From NCBI GenBank assembly GCA_905612235.1, contig CAJQRF010000019.1, forward strand, positions 1-57,760: 57,760 nucleotides of DNA, written 5' to 3'. The notes beneath the pieces are model-generated. The model was not told the DNA's origin. It searched no databases and worked only from the letters and a program-made list of their open reading frames with translations. Positions 31,965 through 41,282 of the stretch are shown here, piece by piece. The DNA is from an uncultured Pelagibacteraceae bacterium (GTDB lineage: Bacteria > Pseudomonadota > Alphaproteobacteria > Pelagibacterales > Pelagibacteraceae). Both the position numbers and the translations under genes were made by a program. Every line of letters begins with the position of its first letter. The stretch's first letter is position 1.

Positions 31965-32834
31965 CCATCTATTATGAGACCATATCCACTGGTTTGGGTT
32001 TTTTTCTATCATTTTTTCTAAAATTTTATTAATTTTAACAGTGATATCTATCGCATCTTTCTTATTATCTCCTGTTTTTTCAATTTTATAAGGTTTGTGA
32101 ATAGTCATTTCAAATTTAATTCCATCTTTTCTTTTCAATGAAATTGGCACAAGTTTGCAATTATACTTTAAACATAGTTGTGCTGGTATTGTTGTTGTGT
32201 GAGCAGGTTTATTAAAAAAAGAAACTCTAGGTCCTTCACTTACGCGTTGATCGACCATTAAAGCAATACTGTAATTATTTTTTAATTTACGAACTATCTC
32301 CCTCATACCCATGCGGCCTTTGGCTATTTGGGTAGGGCAAATATATTTCATTCTTAAGTATTCAATCAAAGGATTTAAAAATATATTATTTAATGGTCTA
32401 TAAAGAGCGGCACATTTTATCCCACACTTATCTAGCTCCATTGCCATTAATTCAAAGTTTGCAAAATGCCCCGAATAAAAAATTGCAACTTCGTTATTTT
32501 TTTTTATATGATCTAAATGTTCTGTTCCATTAATTGAAATATGTTCAAATCCAGTTTTATCGTATTTAAAATCTTTCAAAAAAACATATTCTGCAAAAGT
32601 TCTTCCAAAATTCGACCACATACTATTAATAATTTCATTTTCTTTTTTTTTATCAATTTCACCCAGAGCAATTTTTATATTTTTTTTAATAATTAATTTA
32701 GACCTAAATGATGGACCAAGATATCTTCCAATTATAGCGCCCACATTTGAAGCAATTTTGAGTCCCACAATTTTAAAAGTTAAAAATAGTGAAATTATAA
32801 TTATAAATTCGAAAAAATATTTAATTAATTTCAT
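31959..32834 (-). CDS. Kdo-lipid A acyltransferase (LpxL/HtrB-type)
   Basis: FYSGHFANFELMAMEL, ALYRPLNN, LMVDQRVSEGPRVSFF, WIWSHNRWK. Confidence 0.9.
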   Translation of the reverse strand: MKLIKYFFEFIIIISLFLTFKIVGLKIASNVGAIIGRYLGPSFRSKLIIKKNIKIALGEIDKKKENEIINSMWSNFGRTFAEYVFLKDFKYDKTGFEHISINGTEHLDHIKKNNEVAIFYSGHFANFELMAMELDKCGIKCAALYRPLNNIFLNPLIEYLRMKYICPTQIAKGRMGMREIVRKLKNNYSIALMVDQRVSEGPRVSFFNKPAHTTTIPAQLCLKYNCKLVPISLKRKDGIKFEMTIHKPYKIEKTGDNKKDAIDITVKINKILEKMIEKNPNQWIWSHNRWK

Positions 32835-33760
32835 ATAATTTTTTTTACCTCATTAATAAATTCATCTTTATTTTCTATCATAACTTTTATTGTTAAATAT
32901 TTAATATCTTTGTTAAATTTTTTAGGTATTCTCAAATAGTCTTTTTCAGTTGTTAGTAAAATAGCATTATTCTTTTTTGACTTATTAATTAAATTTTCCA
33001 ATTCTTTTTCAGTATATCTGTGATGATCAGAAAACTTAATTTCATCTACTGTATCTATGTGCATTTCTTTTAATAAATAAAAAAAATTTTCTGGATTACC
33101 AATTCCTGCAAAAGCAATAATTTCTTTTTTTTCAATTTTACTAATTTTTTCAACAACGTATTTAGTGTAAAAGATTTTTAAACTTTTATTGTGGCTAAAT
33201 ATTTTTTTTTCAATAGCTGTATTTTGGTCACCGTTTATAATGACAATATGAGCTCTTTTTAGAGCGGACAAGTTTTCCCTTAATGGCCCCGAAGGAATAG
33301 TTAAACCATTACCAATCCACTGCTTTTCATTAAAACAAATTATTGATAAGTTTTTTTTTATTGAAAAGTCTTGAAAACCATCATCAAGAATAGCAACATT
33401 AATTTTATTTAGCATAGCTTCTTTTATAGCACTTGATCTTTTATTATTTTGATAAACTGGACCGGTTTGTTTCATTAGATCTATTTCATCTTGAAAAGAT
33501 TTATATTTTTTTCTTACAAATCCTGGATTCATATTTAAATTTACTAAAATTGAAAATAATTCGATGCAAAATGGAGTTTTTCCAGTTCCACCCAAATATA
33601 TATTTCCAATACAGATAACAGGTATTGAGAACTGTTTTTCTATTGTTATAATTTTTTTTAAAGTTGCTAATAATTTGACAATTAATGAGATAGGAAAAAG
33701 AAAAATAGATAAAATAGATATCTGATTTTTATCCCAAAACTTTGGTTTAAAAAAATTCAT
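32831..33760 (-). CDS. lpxK: tetraacyldisaccharide 4'-kinase
   Basis: IPVICIGNIYLGGTGKTPF, AILDDGFQDFSIKK, GPLRENLSALKRAH. Confidence 0.93.
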   Translation of the reverse strand: MNFFKPKFWDKNQISILSIFLFPISLIVKLLATLKKIITIEKQFSIPVICIGNIYLGGTGKTPFCIELFSILVNLNMNPGFVRKKYKSFQDEIDLMKQTGPVYQNNKRSSAIKEAMLNKINVAILDDGFQDFSIKKNLSIICFNEKQWIGNGLTIPSGPLRENLSALKRAHIVIINGDQNTAIEKKIFSHNKSLKIFYTKYVVEKISKIEKKEIIAFAGIGNPENFFYLLKEMHIDTVDEIKFSDHHRYTEKELENLINKSKKNNAILLTTEKDYLRIPKKFNKDIKYLTIKVMIENKDEFINEVKKII

Positions 33761-33770
33761 CTACAGTTGT

Positions 33771-35036
33771 TTATATATATTTTTTCAATTCCATGATCAC
33801 ATTATTAAAGATATTTTGACCATAATTATGAATTTTTGTTATATTTTCATGATTTTTTGTATAATTTTTTTCAAATTCTTCAACCAAAGATAGACTTAAT
33901 TCATCTGAATTTTCCACTTCTTTAGTGGCATTTAATGTTTTTAGATATTTGTAAATTTCAGAGAAGTTGCTGACATGAGGTCCATGAAAAATTTTACACC
34001 CAAATCTTGCTGGTTCAATTGGATTTTGACCACCATCTCTAAAAAATTTTTTAACTAAAGATTTTCCCAAGAAAATATATTTTGAAATATTGTAAAATTT
34101 TAAAGATTCGCCGTAAGAATCTATTATTAGTATATCTGTATCTGACGCAAATTGGCTTATATTACTATAAGTGACTACATTAAGATTTAAATTTGATATC
34201 TCTAAGTTAATTTTATCTACTCTATTTATGTGTCTAGGAATGATAATAGTTAAAATATTTTTATAATATTTTTTTAATTTAATATGAGCCTCTGCACACT
34301 GAATTTCTTCAGTAGGGTGGGTGCTAGCCGCACACCATATTTTTCGATCCTTAAATTTATCTAAAAGATCATCATCTAGTTTATAATCAGATTTACTTTT
34401 AATTTGAGAATATTTAAGATTTCCATAATTTTTTATATTTTTAGCTCCCAGGATATTAAGAAAGTCTTCGCTTTCTTTATTTGAGACAATACATAAGTCA
34501 AATTTTTTAAATATTTTTTTTGCAAAATTATTTACTAAGTTCCATCTTTTAAATGACTTTTCGGTTATTCTAGCATTTAGCAATAACAATGGATTCCCTC
34601 TATCTTTAATTTGAAAAATGATGTTTGGCCAAATTTCTGAATCAACAAAAATAGACAAATTAGGTTTCCAGTGTTTTAAAAATTTATTGGTAAAAACAGG
34701 TATATCTAAAGGCAAAAATTGATGAATTACTTTTGAGTTTTTGGCATATTTTTTTTTTAAAATTTTACTCGAACTTAAAGTTATTGATGTTAAAAGAATT
34801 TTATCAATTTTTTTTTCTAGAATGCAGTGCTCTATCATAGGAAGAATGCTCATTGCTTCTCCAACACTTGCCATATGAAACCAAATTAAAAAACCATCTT
34901 CTCTAGGAATATTTATTTTTGAAAGTTTTTCTGTATATCTAGCTAAATCTTCTTTACCTCTTTTTCCTCTAATATATAAGTAAATTGGAGCAACTGGATA
35001 AAAAAGGTATGTAAATAATTTATACCAGAAATACAT
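33771..35036 (-). CDS. waaA: Kdo transferase
   Basis: WFHMASVGEAMSILPMI, FVDSEIWPNI, CAASTHPTEE, GGQNPIEPARFG. Confidence 0.93.
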   Translation of the reverse strand: MYFWYKLFTYLFYPVAPIYLYIRGKRGKEDLARYTEKLSKINIPREDGFLIWFHMASVGEAMSILPMIEHCILEKKIDKILLTSITLSSSKILKKKYAKNSKVIHQFLPLDIPVFTNKFLKHWKPNLSIFVDSEIWPNIIFQIKDRGNPLLLLNARITEKSFKRWNLVNNFAKKIFKKFDLCIVSNKESEDFLNILGAKNIKNYGNLKYSQIKSKSDYKLDDDLLDKFKDRKIWCAASTHPTEEIQCAEAHIKLKKYYKNILTIIIPRHINRVDKINLEISNLNLNVVTYSNISQFASDTDILIIDSYGESLKFYNISKYIFLGKSLVKKFFRDGGQNPIEPARFGCKIFHGPHVSNFSEIYKYLKTLNATKEVENSDELSLSLVEEFEKNYTKNHENITKIHNYGQNIFNNVIMELKKYI

Positions 35037-35039
35037 AAA

Positions 35040-36785
35040 TTATGCGCTTAACTGCTTGCTATATAAATTTTTATAAAGTGTAGAATTTTTTAATAGCTCT
35101 TTGTGAGTTCCAACGTCGGCTATTTTTCCTTTATTTAAAACAAAAATTCTATCTGCTCTAATGATTGTTGATAGTCTATGTGCAATAACTAAAGTAGTTT
35201 TATTTTTTGTTAAATTAATAATTGCATTTTGTACTTTTTCTTCAGATTCGGAATCCAAAGACGAGGTTGCTTCATCTAACAATATTATGGGAGAGTTTTT
35301 TAATACAGCTCTTGCAATAGAAAGCCTTTGTTTTTGTCCACCTGATAATTTTATACCATTTTCTCCAATTAACGTTTCATATGATTTAGGCAATTGTTCA
35401 ATAAAATCACTAGCGGCAGCAAAATCGCACGCTTTTTTTATTTCTTCATCAGAAGCATTAAGTTTTGCATATGCTATATTTGTTCGGATTGTGTCATCGA
35501 ATAAAATTATATCTTGACTAACCATAGAAACATTATTTCTTAAAGAGGAAAGCTTTACATCATTTATATTTTGACCATCAATTTTAATAATACCTTCTTT
35601 TGGATCAAAAAATCTTGGAAGCAAATTTATAATTGTACTTTTCCCTGCTCCACTATGACCCACTAGTGCGGCTGTGCTACCTCCTACAATATCAATAGTT
35701 ATATTTTTGATAGCAGCTTCATCAGTTTTTGGATATACGAAACTTACATTTTTAAATTCTATGCTGCCGGTATTTATTTTTAATTCTGGAGAAGAGGCTA
35801 TTTCTTTAATTTTAGGTTCAATATCCAAAACTCCAAAAACTCTTTCCGCCCCAGCTGCACCCTGGTAAAACATCATGTTAATAGTAGCTAATGATCTGAC
35901 CGGTTGATAAGCTAACATCATTGCAGTTAAAAAGGAGAAGAAGTTATTTATTCCCATTTCTCCACTTTTTATCATAAATCCAGAATAATAAATAAATCCT
36001 GCTATCATAATGCCAGTTAAAAGTTCCATTATGGGAGTGGCTCTTATCATAATAAATCCAATTTTATTTCTTATATTTTTATTTAATGTAAGTATTTTAT
36101 CTGATCGCTCTATTTCAAATTTTTCTTGTTGAAAAATTTTTATCATACGAGAACCTTTTAACATTTCAGATAAATAGGCTGTTAGACTCGCATTAAGTTT
36201 TGTACTTTCAGTAGTGGCCTTTCCAATTCTTTTACCAAGAGATTTAGAAACAATAGCAGCTAGTGGCATCATAAGCATTGCAAAAATAGCTAATTTCCAA
36301 TTTTGATAGAACATTAAGGTAATCAAAATAATTAAAGTTAGACTATCTTTCATTAAATTTAATACACCATTGCTAACCAATACATTAACTTGACCAACAT
36401 CATACATAATGTGAGAAATATATTGGCCTGAATGTTTGGATTCTAATGTATGAAGATCAGATTTTAATATTGAAGCAGCCAACTGTTTTTGAATAGTTAA
36501 GACAATTGTATTACCGACCTTAATCAAAACTGTCCTTGCAAGATACAAGCTTGCACCTTTAGTTGAAAAGGCAAAAACAATTAATAAAGGAATTACAAGC
36601 ATCATTGTTTTATCTTGCTCGATAAACATTTTTTCTATCGCCGGATCGAGTAACCATGCTATCGCTGCAGTGCTACCTGCAACACCAAAAGACAAAAAAA
36701 GCGAGATCATCAGCTTATCAAAATATTTTGATACGTAAGAATGATAAAGCCTTAACAAAATTTTTTTTAAAGTTAAAAAATCCAT
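35040..36785 (-). CDS. msbA: lipid A export ABC transporter (MsbA-type)
   Basis: TM domain plus ATPase: GHSGAGKSTIINLLPRFFDP, LSGGQKQRLSIARA, ILLDEATSSLD; beside waaA/lpxK. Confidence 0.88.
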   Translation of the reverse strand: MDFLTLKKILLRLYHSYVSKYFDKLMISLFLSFGVAGSTAAIAWLLDPAIEKMFIEQDKTMMLVIPLLIVFAFSTKGASLYLARTVLIKVGNTIVLTIQKQLAASILKSDLHTLESKHSGQYISHIMYDVGQVNVLVSNGVLNLMKDSLTLIILITLMFYQNWKLAIFAMLMMPLAAIVSKSLGKRIGKATTESTKLNASLTAYLSEMLKGSRMIKIFQQEKFEIERSDKILTLNKNIRNKIGFIMIRATPIMELLTGIMIAGFIYYSGFMIKSGEMGINNFFSFLTAMMLAYQPVRSLATINMMFYQGAAGAERVFGVLDIEPKIKEIASSPELKINTGSIEFKNVSFVYPKTDEAAIKNITIDIVGGSTAALVGHSGAGKSTIINLLPRFFDPKEGIIKIDGQNINDVKLSSLRNNVSMVSQDIILFDDTIRTNIAYAKLNASDEEIKKACDFAAASDFIEQLPKSYETLIGENGIKLSGGQKQRLSIARAVLKNSPIILLDEATSSLDSESEEKVQNAIINLTKNKTTLVIAHRLSTIIRADRIFVLNKGKIADVGTHKELLKNSTLYKNLYSKQLSA

Positions 36786-37642
36786 TATAAATTAAACGAA
36801 GATATAAATATTAAAATAAGGAAACCAGTTAAATTATTCATCTTAAAGCTATGCAAGCAAGTTTTTGGTTCTTTAATTTTAAAAAATTTTATTTGATAAA
36901 TTAAAGAAATAATAAAAAAAGATGATAATAAAAAATATTTATCTATTTCCATTAAAAAACCTAGTAGTAAAATAAAAAAAACACATAAGCTATAACAAAC
37001 TCCCACAAAGATTTTTACATTATTTTTAAATTTAATAGAAGTTGATTTTACGCCAATAATCTCATCATCTTGTATGTCTTGAAGTCCGTAAATCGTGTCA
37101 TAGCCTAGTGTCCAAAATATGGCTGATAAATATAATATGATTGGTTCAAAAGAGATATTGTTTGTCATTGAACTCCAGGCCATAATTATTCCCCAATTAA
37201 AAGTGAGACCTAAAAAAAATTGAGGCCAATAAGTAATTCTTTTCATAAATGGATAGGAAAATGCTAAAGCCATTGAACTAATTCCAAGCATTATTGTAAT
37301 AAAATTAAATTGTAAAAGGATTAATAATGCAGTTAAACAAAGAATAATTACATAAAGAAAAGCTCTTGATATTGAAATTTTTTTGGATGCAATTGGTCTT
37401 TTGTGAGTTCTTTTAACTTTTTTATCTAAATCTTTATCAATAATATCATTAAATATACATCCTGCGCTTCTCATTAAAACTGAGCCTAAAAAAAATAATA
37501 TTAAATATTTAAAGTAAAGTGCTATTTCACGATTATAAGAATAAGCAAGTGTTAAACTCCATGCGCATGGCCAAAATAAAAGCATAAAACCAATTGGTTT
37601 ATTTAATCTAGTCAATTCTATGAAAATTTTTATTTGTTTCAT
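36785..37642 (-). CDS. ubiA: 4-hydroxybenzoate polyprenyltransferase
   Basis: RLNKPIGFMLLFWPCAWSL, NDIIDKDLDKKVKRTHKRPIA, YDTIYGLQDIQDDEIIGVKST. Confidence 0.94.
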   Translation of the reverse strand: MKQIKIFIELTRLNKPIGFMLLFWPCAWSLTLAYSYNREIALYFKYLILFFLGSVLMRSAGCIFNDIIDKDLDKKVKRTHKRPIASKKISISRAFLYVIILCLTALLILLQFNFITIMLGISSMALAFSYPFMKRITYWPQFFLGLTFNWGIIMAWSSMTNNISFEPIILYLSAIFWTLGYDTIYGLQDIQDDEIIGVKSTSIKFKNNVKIFVGVCYSLCVFFILLLGFLMEIDKYFLLSSFFIISLIYQIKFFKIKEPKTCLHSFKMNNLTGFLILIFISSFNL

Positions 37643-37711
37643 TTAATATTTGTTTTTAAATAGCAAATGAACAATTTATAATCAATGTGTTTCGTAAAAA
37701 TATTTTTTATA

Positions 37712-38686
37712 TTAAGGAATTAGAACTGCTGGTCCTGTAATTTTTCTAGATTCCAAATCTGCATGAGCCTGTTTAACATCATCTAATCTATATTTTTTGT
37801 ATAGATCTATTTTAATTTGACCTAATTTAATTTTTTCAAACATTATATTGGAACCTTCTTTCAATTCATCTTGTGAGCTCAAGTAGTGCATCATAGCTGG
37901 TCTTGTAAAATAAAGCCCTTTAGGTTGTATACTCTTTTTAACATCTATATTTTCAAGAGACCCAGATGCATTTCCAAAAGAAACCATCATGCCTCTAGTT
38001 TTTAAACATTCAATAGATTTATGAAATGTATTCTTTCCCACTCCATCATAAACAACAGGGACACCTTTTCCCTTGGTAATTTCTAAAACTTTTTTTGCAA
38101 AGTCCTCCTTAGAATAATTTATTACGAAATTGCAACCATTTTTTTTTGCTACACTAATTTTTTCATCAGAGCCAACTGTCCCAATAACGTTGCATCCCAT
38201 ACTTTTTGCCCATTGGCAAAAAATTTGCCCTACACCACCTGCGGCGGCGTGAAACAATATAGTTTCATTTGAAGAGGCAGGGTATGTTTTATGAAGTAAA
38301 TAATATGCTGTTAATCCCTTTGTCATTAATGTAGCAGCAATTTCAAGATTAATTCCACTAGGCACTTTCACTAAATTTTTTTCAGGGTAGTTTCTTTCTG
38401 TTGAGTATGCTCCAAGCGGCGCCCCAGCATAGGCAACGCTATCCCCAACTGAAAAATCTTTTACTTTTGATCCTATTTCTTTTATTACACCAGCACCTTC
38501 TAACCCTATTCCAGATGGTAATTTGACAGGATATGAACCTGAACGATGATAAGTATCTATAAAATTTAAGCCTATAGCTTTATGTTCAATAGTAACTTCT
38601 TCTGGAGATGGCTTTTCTAAATTAATCGTTTCTAGTTTTAAAACTTCTGGACCACCAGGTTTTTCAATTCTTATAATTCTTGTCAT
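37712..38686 (-). CDS. zinc-independent quinone oxidoreductase (MDR family)
   Basis: GLNFIDTYHRSGSYP, LPSGIGLEGAGVI, HAAAGGVGQIFCQWAKSMG. Confidence 0.93.
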   Translation of the reverse strand: MTRIIRIEKPGGPEVLKLETINLEKPSPEEVTIEHKAIGLNFIDTYHRSGSYPVKLPSGIGLEGAGVIKEIGSKVKDFSVGDSVAYAGAPLGAYSTERNYPEKNLVKVPSGINLEIAATLMTKGLTAYYLLHKTYPASSNETILFHAAAGGVGQIFCQWAKSMGCNVIGTVGSDEKISVAKKNGCNFVINYSKEDFAKKVLEITKGKGVPVVYDGVGKNTFHKSIECLKTRGMMVSFGNASGSLENIDVKKSIQPKGLYFTRPAMMHYLSSQDELKEGSNIMFEKIKLGQIKIDLYKKYRLDDVKQAHADLESRKITGPAVLIP

Positions 38687-39521
38687 TTTTTACAAAGGTT
38701 CCACTATGATAATCTTCAACAGCTTGAAGAATTTCTTTTTTAGTATTCATAACAAACGGTCCGCCTCTAGCTATAGGTTCACCAATTGGTTTTCCAGATA
38801 TTAGTAAAAATTTTGCCTTAGTGATAGCTTTAACTTTTATTTTTTCACCTTTTGTAAGAAGTATTAAAGTAGAACCATTAACTTTATTATGATTTTCATC
38901 ACCAATCTTTATTTCTCCTTCAATTAGATAAATAAAAGAATTATGCGTAGAAGGGAGATCAAAATTAAATTCTTTATCTTTTTCAAGCTCAATATCAAAA
39001 TATACTGGCTCAACATTGTGATCTTTAACAGGACCTTCGGCATCACCAAATTTCCCAGCAATAGTTTTTATTTTTTTATCTGAATCTTTGTGAATCTGCA
39101 TTTGTTTAGAGTCTATGTAAATGTATTCAGGTTTATTCATCTTTAATTTTGCAGGCATATTTACCCATAATTGAAAACCATGAAGTTTGCCCTCAGACAT
39201 TGCGGGCATTTCAGAGTGAATTATACCACCACCTGTTTTCATCCATTGCACATCACCTGCAGACATTCTTCCTTTTGCGCCTGTACTATCCTCATGTTCA
39301 AATTCTCCAGCAAGCATGTAGGTAACAGTTTCAATTCCTCTGTGCGGGTGAGGAGGGAAGCCACCGGTATAATCATCTTTATTTTCTGAACCAAATTCAT
39401 CTAACATTAAAAAAGGATCAAAATAATTAGGCTCAACTCCAATACTTCTTTTTAATTTAACGCCCGCACCATCAGAAGTGGGGATAGGCTCAATAATTTT
39501 ACTTACTTCAATATTTTTCAT
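38664..39521 (-). CDS. pirin-like bicupin protein
   Basis: DPFLMLDEFG, GFPPHPHRGIETVTYMLAGEFEHEDS, GGGIIHSEMP. Confidence 0.94.
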   Translation of the reverse strand: MKNIEVSKIIEPIPTSDGAGVKLKRSIGVEPNYFDPFLMLDEFGSENKDDYTGGFPPHPHRGIETVTYMLAGEFEHEDSTGAKGRMSAGDVQWMKTGGGIIHSEMPAMSEGKLHGFQLWVNMPAKLKMNKPEYIYIDSKQMQIHKDSDKKIKTIAGKFGDAEGPVKDHNVEPVYFDIELEKDKEFNFDLPSTHNSFIYLIEGEIKIGDENHNKVNGSTLILLTKGEKIKVKAITKAKFLLISGKPIGEPIARGGPFVMNTKKEILQAVEDYHSGTFVKNDKNYKN

Positions 39522-39902
39522 TTATCTATTTAATTTTTTATCTAGGCTAAAGTTCTTTGCCCCATGAATCGCTAAGAATAAAAATCCACCCGCAAGTCCA
39601 ATATTTTTGAAAAAAGACACAAACTGTATTTGGTTTGAAAAGTCAGTGTGAAAAATAACTGCTGTAGCAATACAAAACAGACTTAACAAAGCAGCAGAAA
39701 TTTTAACCTGATAGCCAACTATAATAAGGATAGGGGCAACAACTTCTAAAACTATTGCTGGAATCAGCAAAACTCCTGGAACTCCTAAAGATTCCATCCA
39801 ACCATGGCTACCTTCATAATTTCCAATCTTACTTACACCGCTTAATAAAAAAATTGCTGAAATAAATATTCTGCCTATTAAATCTAAAATATTTGATACC
39901 AT
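39522..39902 (-). CDS. DoxX-family membrane protein
   Basis: IGRIFISAIFLLSGVSKIGNY; 4-TM pattern. Confidence 0.88.
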   Translation of the reverse strand: MVSNILDLIGRIFISAIFLLSGVSKIGNYEGSHGWMESLGVPGVLLIPAIVLEVVAPILIIVGYQVKISAALLSLFCIATAVIFHTDFSNQIQFVSFFKNIGLAGGFLFLAIHGAKNFSLDKKLNR

Positions 39903-39922
39903 TTCAATATTTTCTTTTTTTG

Positions 39923-40159
39923 TTATTTACTATGTGATCCATCACAGAATGGTCGATTGTTAGTTTGTTTGCAAGCGCAAAGGAATGCTTTTTTTGTTTC
40001 TTCAGCTTTATATATAACTGGATTAAACTCTGAACTCTTGTGAGACCCATCACAAAATGGTTGGTTTTTACTTTTTCCACACGCACACCATGCATAAGTT
40101 TTTCCCTCTACCAGATCAACTGCAATTGGTTCGCTTCCTGCTTTTTGTCCTTTAATCAT
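39923..40159 (-). CDS. tandem CDGSH iron-sulfur protein
   Basis: Two Fe-S motifs: CACGKSKNQPFCDGSH and CACKQTNNRPFCDGSH; AGGAGG upstream of ATG. Confidence 0.94.
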   Translation of the reverse strand: MIKGQKAGSEPIAVDLVEGKTYAWCACGKSKNQPFCDGSHKSSEFNPVIYKAEETKKAFLCACKQTNNRPFCDGSHSK

Positions 40160-40208
40160 TTTTCCTCCTTTTATTTTTTGTCTTTATTGACTTCTATGTA
40201 GAGACTTG

Positions 40209-40248
40209 TTACTAATATTGCAATTACGCATTATAATCATACTAGTAT
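40209..40248. promoter_or_regulatory. HxlR/CDGSH divergent control region
   Basis: Plus-strand TTACTA-17-TATAAT (40209-40237) followed by perfect palindrome ATACTAGTAT (40239-40248); reverse strand TTGCAA-17-TACATA. Confidence 0.5.
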
Positions 40249-40261
40249 ATAAAAACATACC

Positions 40262-40621
40262 ATGAAAGATATAATAGATTGTCCAGCGGAAAGATCCGTT
40301 TATTTTATTGGTGGCAAATGGAAAATTAGAATTTTATTTAATTTATCAAGTAAAAAGAAACTTAGATTTGGTGAGTTGAAAAGAAATTTAAAAACTGTAA
40401 CACAACAAATGCTATCGAAACAACTTAAAGAATTAGCACAAGATGGAATAGTTAATAGAAAAGTTCATCAAATAGTTCCACCAAAAGTAGAGTATTCTCT
40501 AACGGAATTTGGAAATTCACTTATACCGATATTAAGATCTTTTTCTGAATGGAATAAAAGGAATTCAAGAACTATTTCATTTAAACTTAATAAGAATTTT
40601 GAAGAGAATAGAATTAGATAA
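40262..40621 (+). CDS. HxlR-family winged-helix transcriptional regulator
   Basis: CPAERSVYFIGGKWKIRILFNLSSKKKLRFGELKRNLKTVTQQMLSKQLKEL. Confidence 0.93.
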   Translation: MKDIIDCPAERSVYFIGGKWKIRILFNLSSKKKLRFGELKRNLKTVTQQMLSKQLKELAQDGIVNRKVHQIVPPKVEYSLTEFGNSLIPILRSFSEWNKRNSRTISFKLNKNFEENRIR

Positions 40622-41282
40622 TTTTAAGCAGTTCTTCTAAATTATTAATAACATGCTTTGGTTTATAACTTAATTTATCAAACACTTTGTTTAACCGATT
40701 AACCCACACTGCGTTATAACCAAAAACTCCTCCACCAGAAACATCCCAAGTGTTTGAGCTCATAAAACAAATATTTTCGGGTTTGCAGTCGTATTTTTTA
40801 ATGGGCATTTCATAAACACTTGAATCAGGTTTATAAATTCCAACAGATTCAATAGAAAAAACATCATCAAAATAATTTTGAATATTATTACTTTCTACTA
40901 ACCCTTTTAAAAGATCTGGAGTTCCATTGGATAGAATAGAGATTTTAATTTTTTTAGTTTTAAGAACATCTAAACATTTTTTTACCTCAGGGTAGGGGCT
41001 GAGTTTTTTATATAAATCTAATAGTTCATTTCTCATTTCTTTTTTAATTTTAAAAGTTTCCATAGTATGATCTAAAGAATCTTCAGTAATTTCCCAAAAG
41101 TTTTTATGTTTTTTCATAAGACTTCTCAGCCACGTATATTCAAGCTGAGTAGTTCTCCAGGCATTTGCAAAACCTTCCCACTTAGTTCCAAGTTTTTTTT
41201 TACATTTTGCAGCGGCAGAATTTACATCAAATAAAGTGCCATAAGCATCAAACACACAAGCTTTTATATTTTCTATTTTCAT
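40614..41282 (-). CDS. haloacid dehalogenase, type II
   Basis: ACVFDAYGTLFDVNSA, QLEYTWLRSLM, SILSNGTPD, YKPDSSVYE, SSNTWDVSGG. Confidence 0.88.
   Translation of the reverse strand: MKIENIKACVFDAYGTLFDVNSAAAKCKKKLGTKWEGFANAWRTTQLEYTWLRSLMKKHKNFWEITEDSLDHTMETFKIKKEMRNELLDLYKKLSPYPEVKKCLDVLKTKKIKISILSNGTPDLLKGLVESNNIQNYFDDVFSIESVGIYKPDSSVYEMPIKKYDCKPENICFMSSNTWDVSGGGVFGYNAVWVNRLNKVFDKLSYKPKHVINNLEELLKII

Noticed and set aside
35161-35517. 118-aa plus-strand ORF
   Set aside because: Antisense to the conserved ATPase domain of msbA
39904-40095. 63-aa minus-strand ORF overlapping the CDGSH gene
   Set aside because: Alternative frame of the clear tandem CDGSH protein
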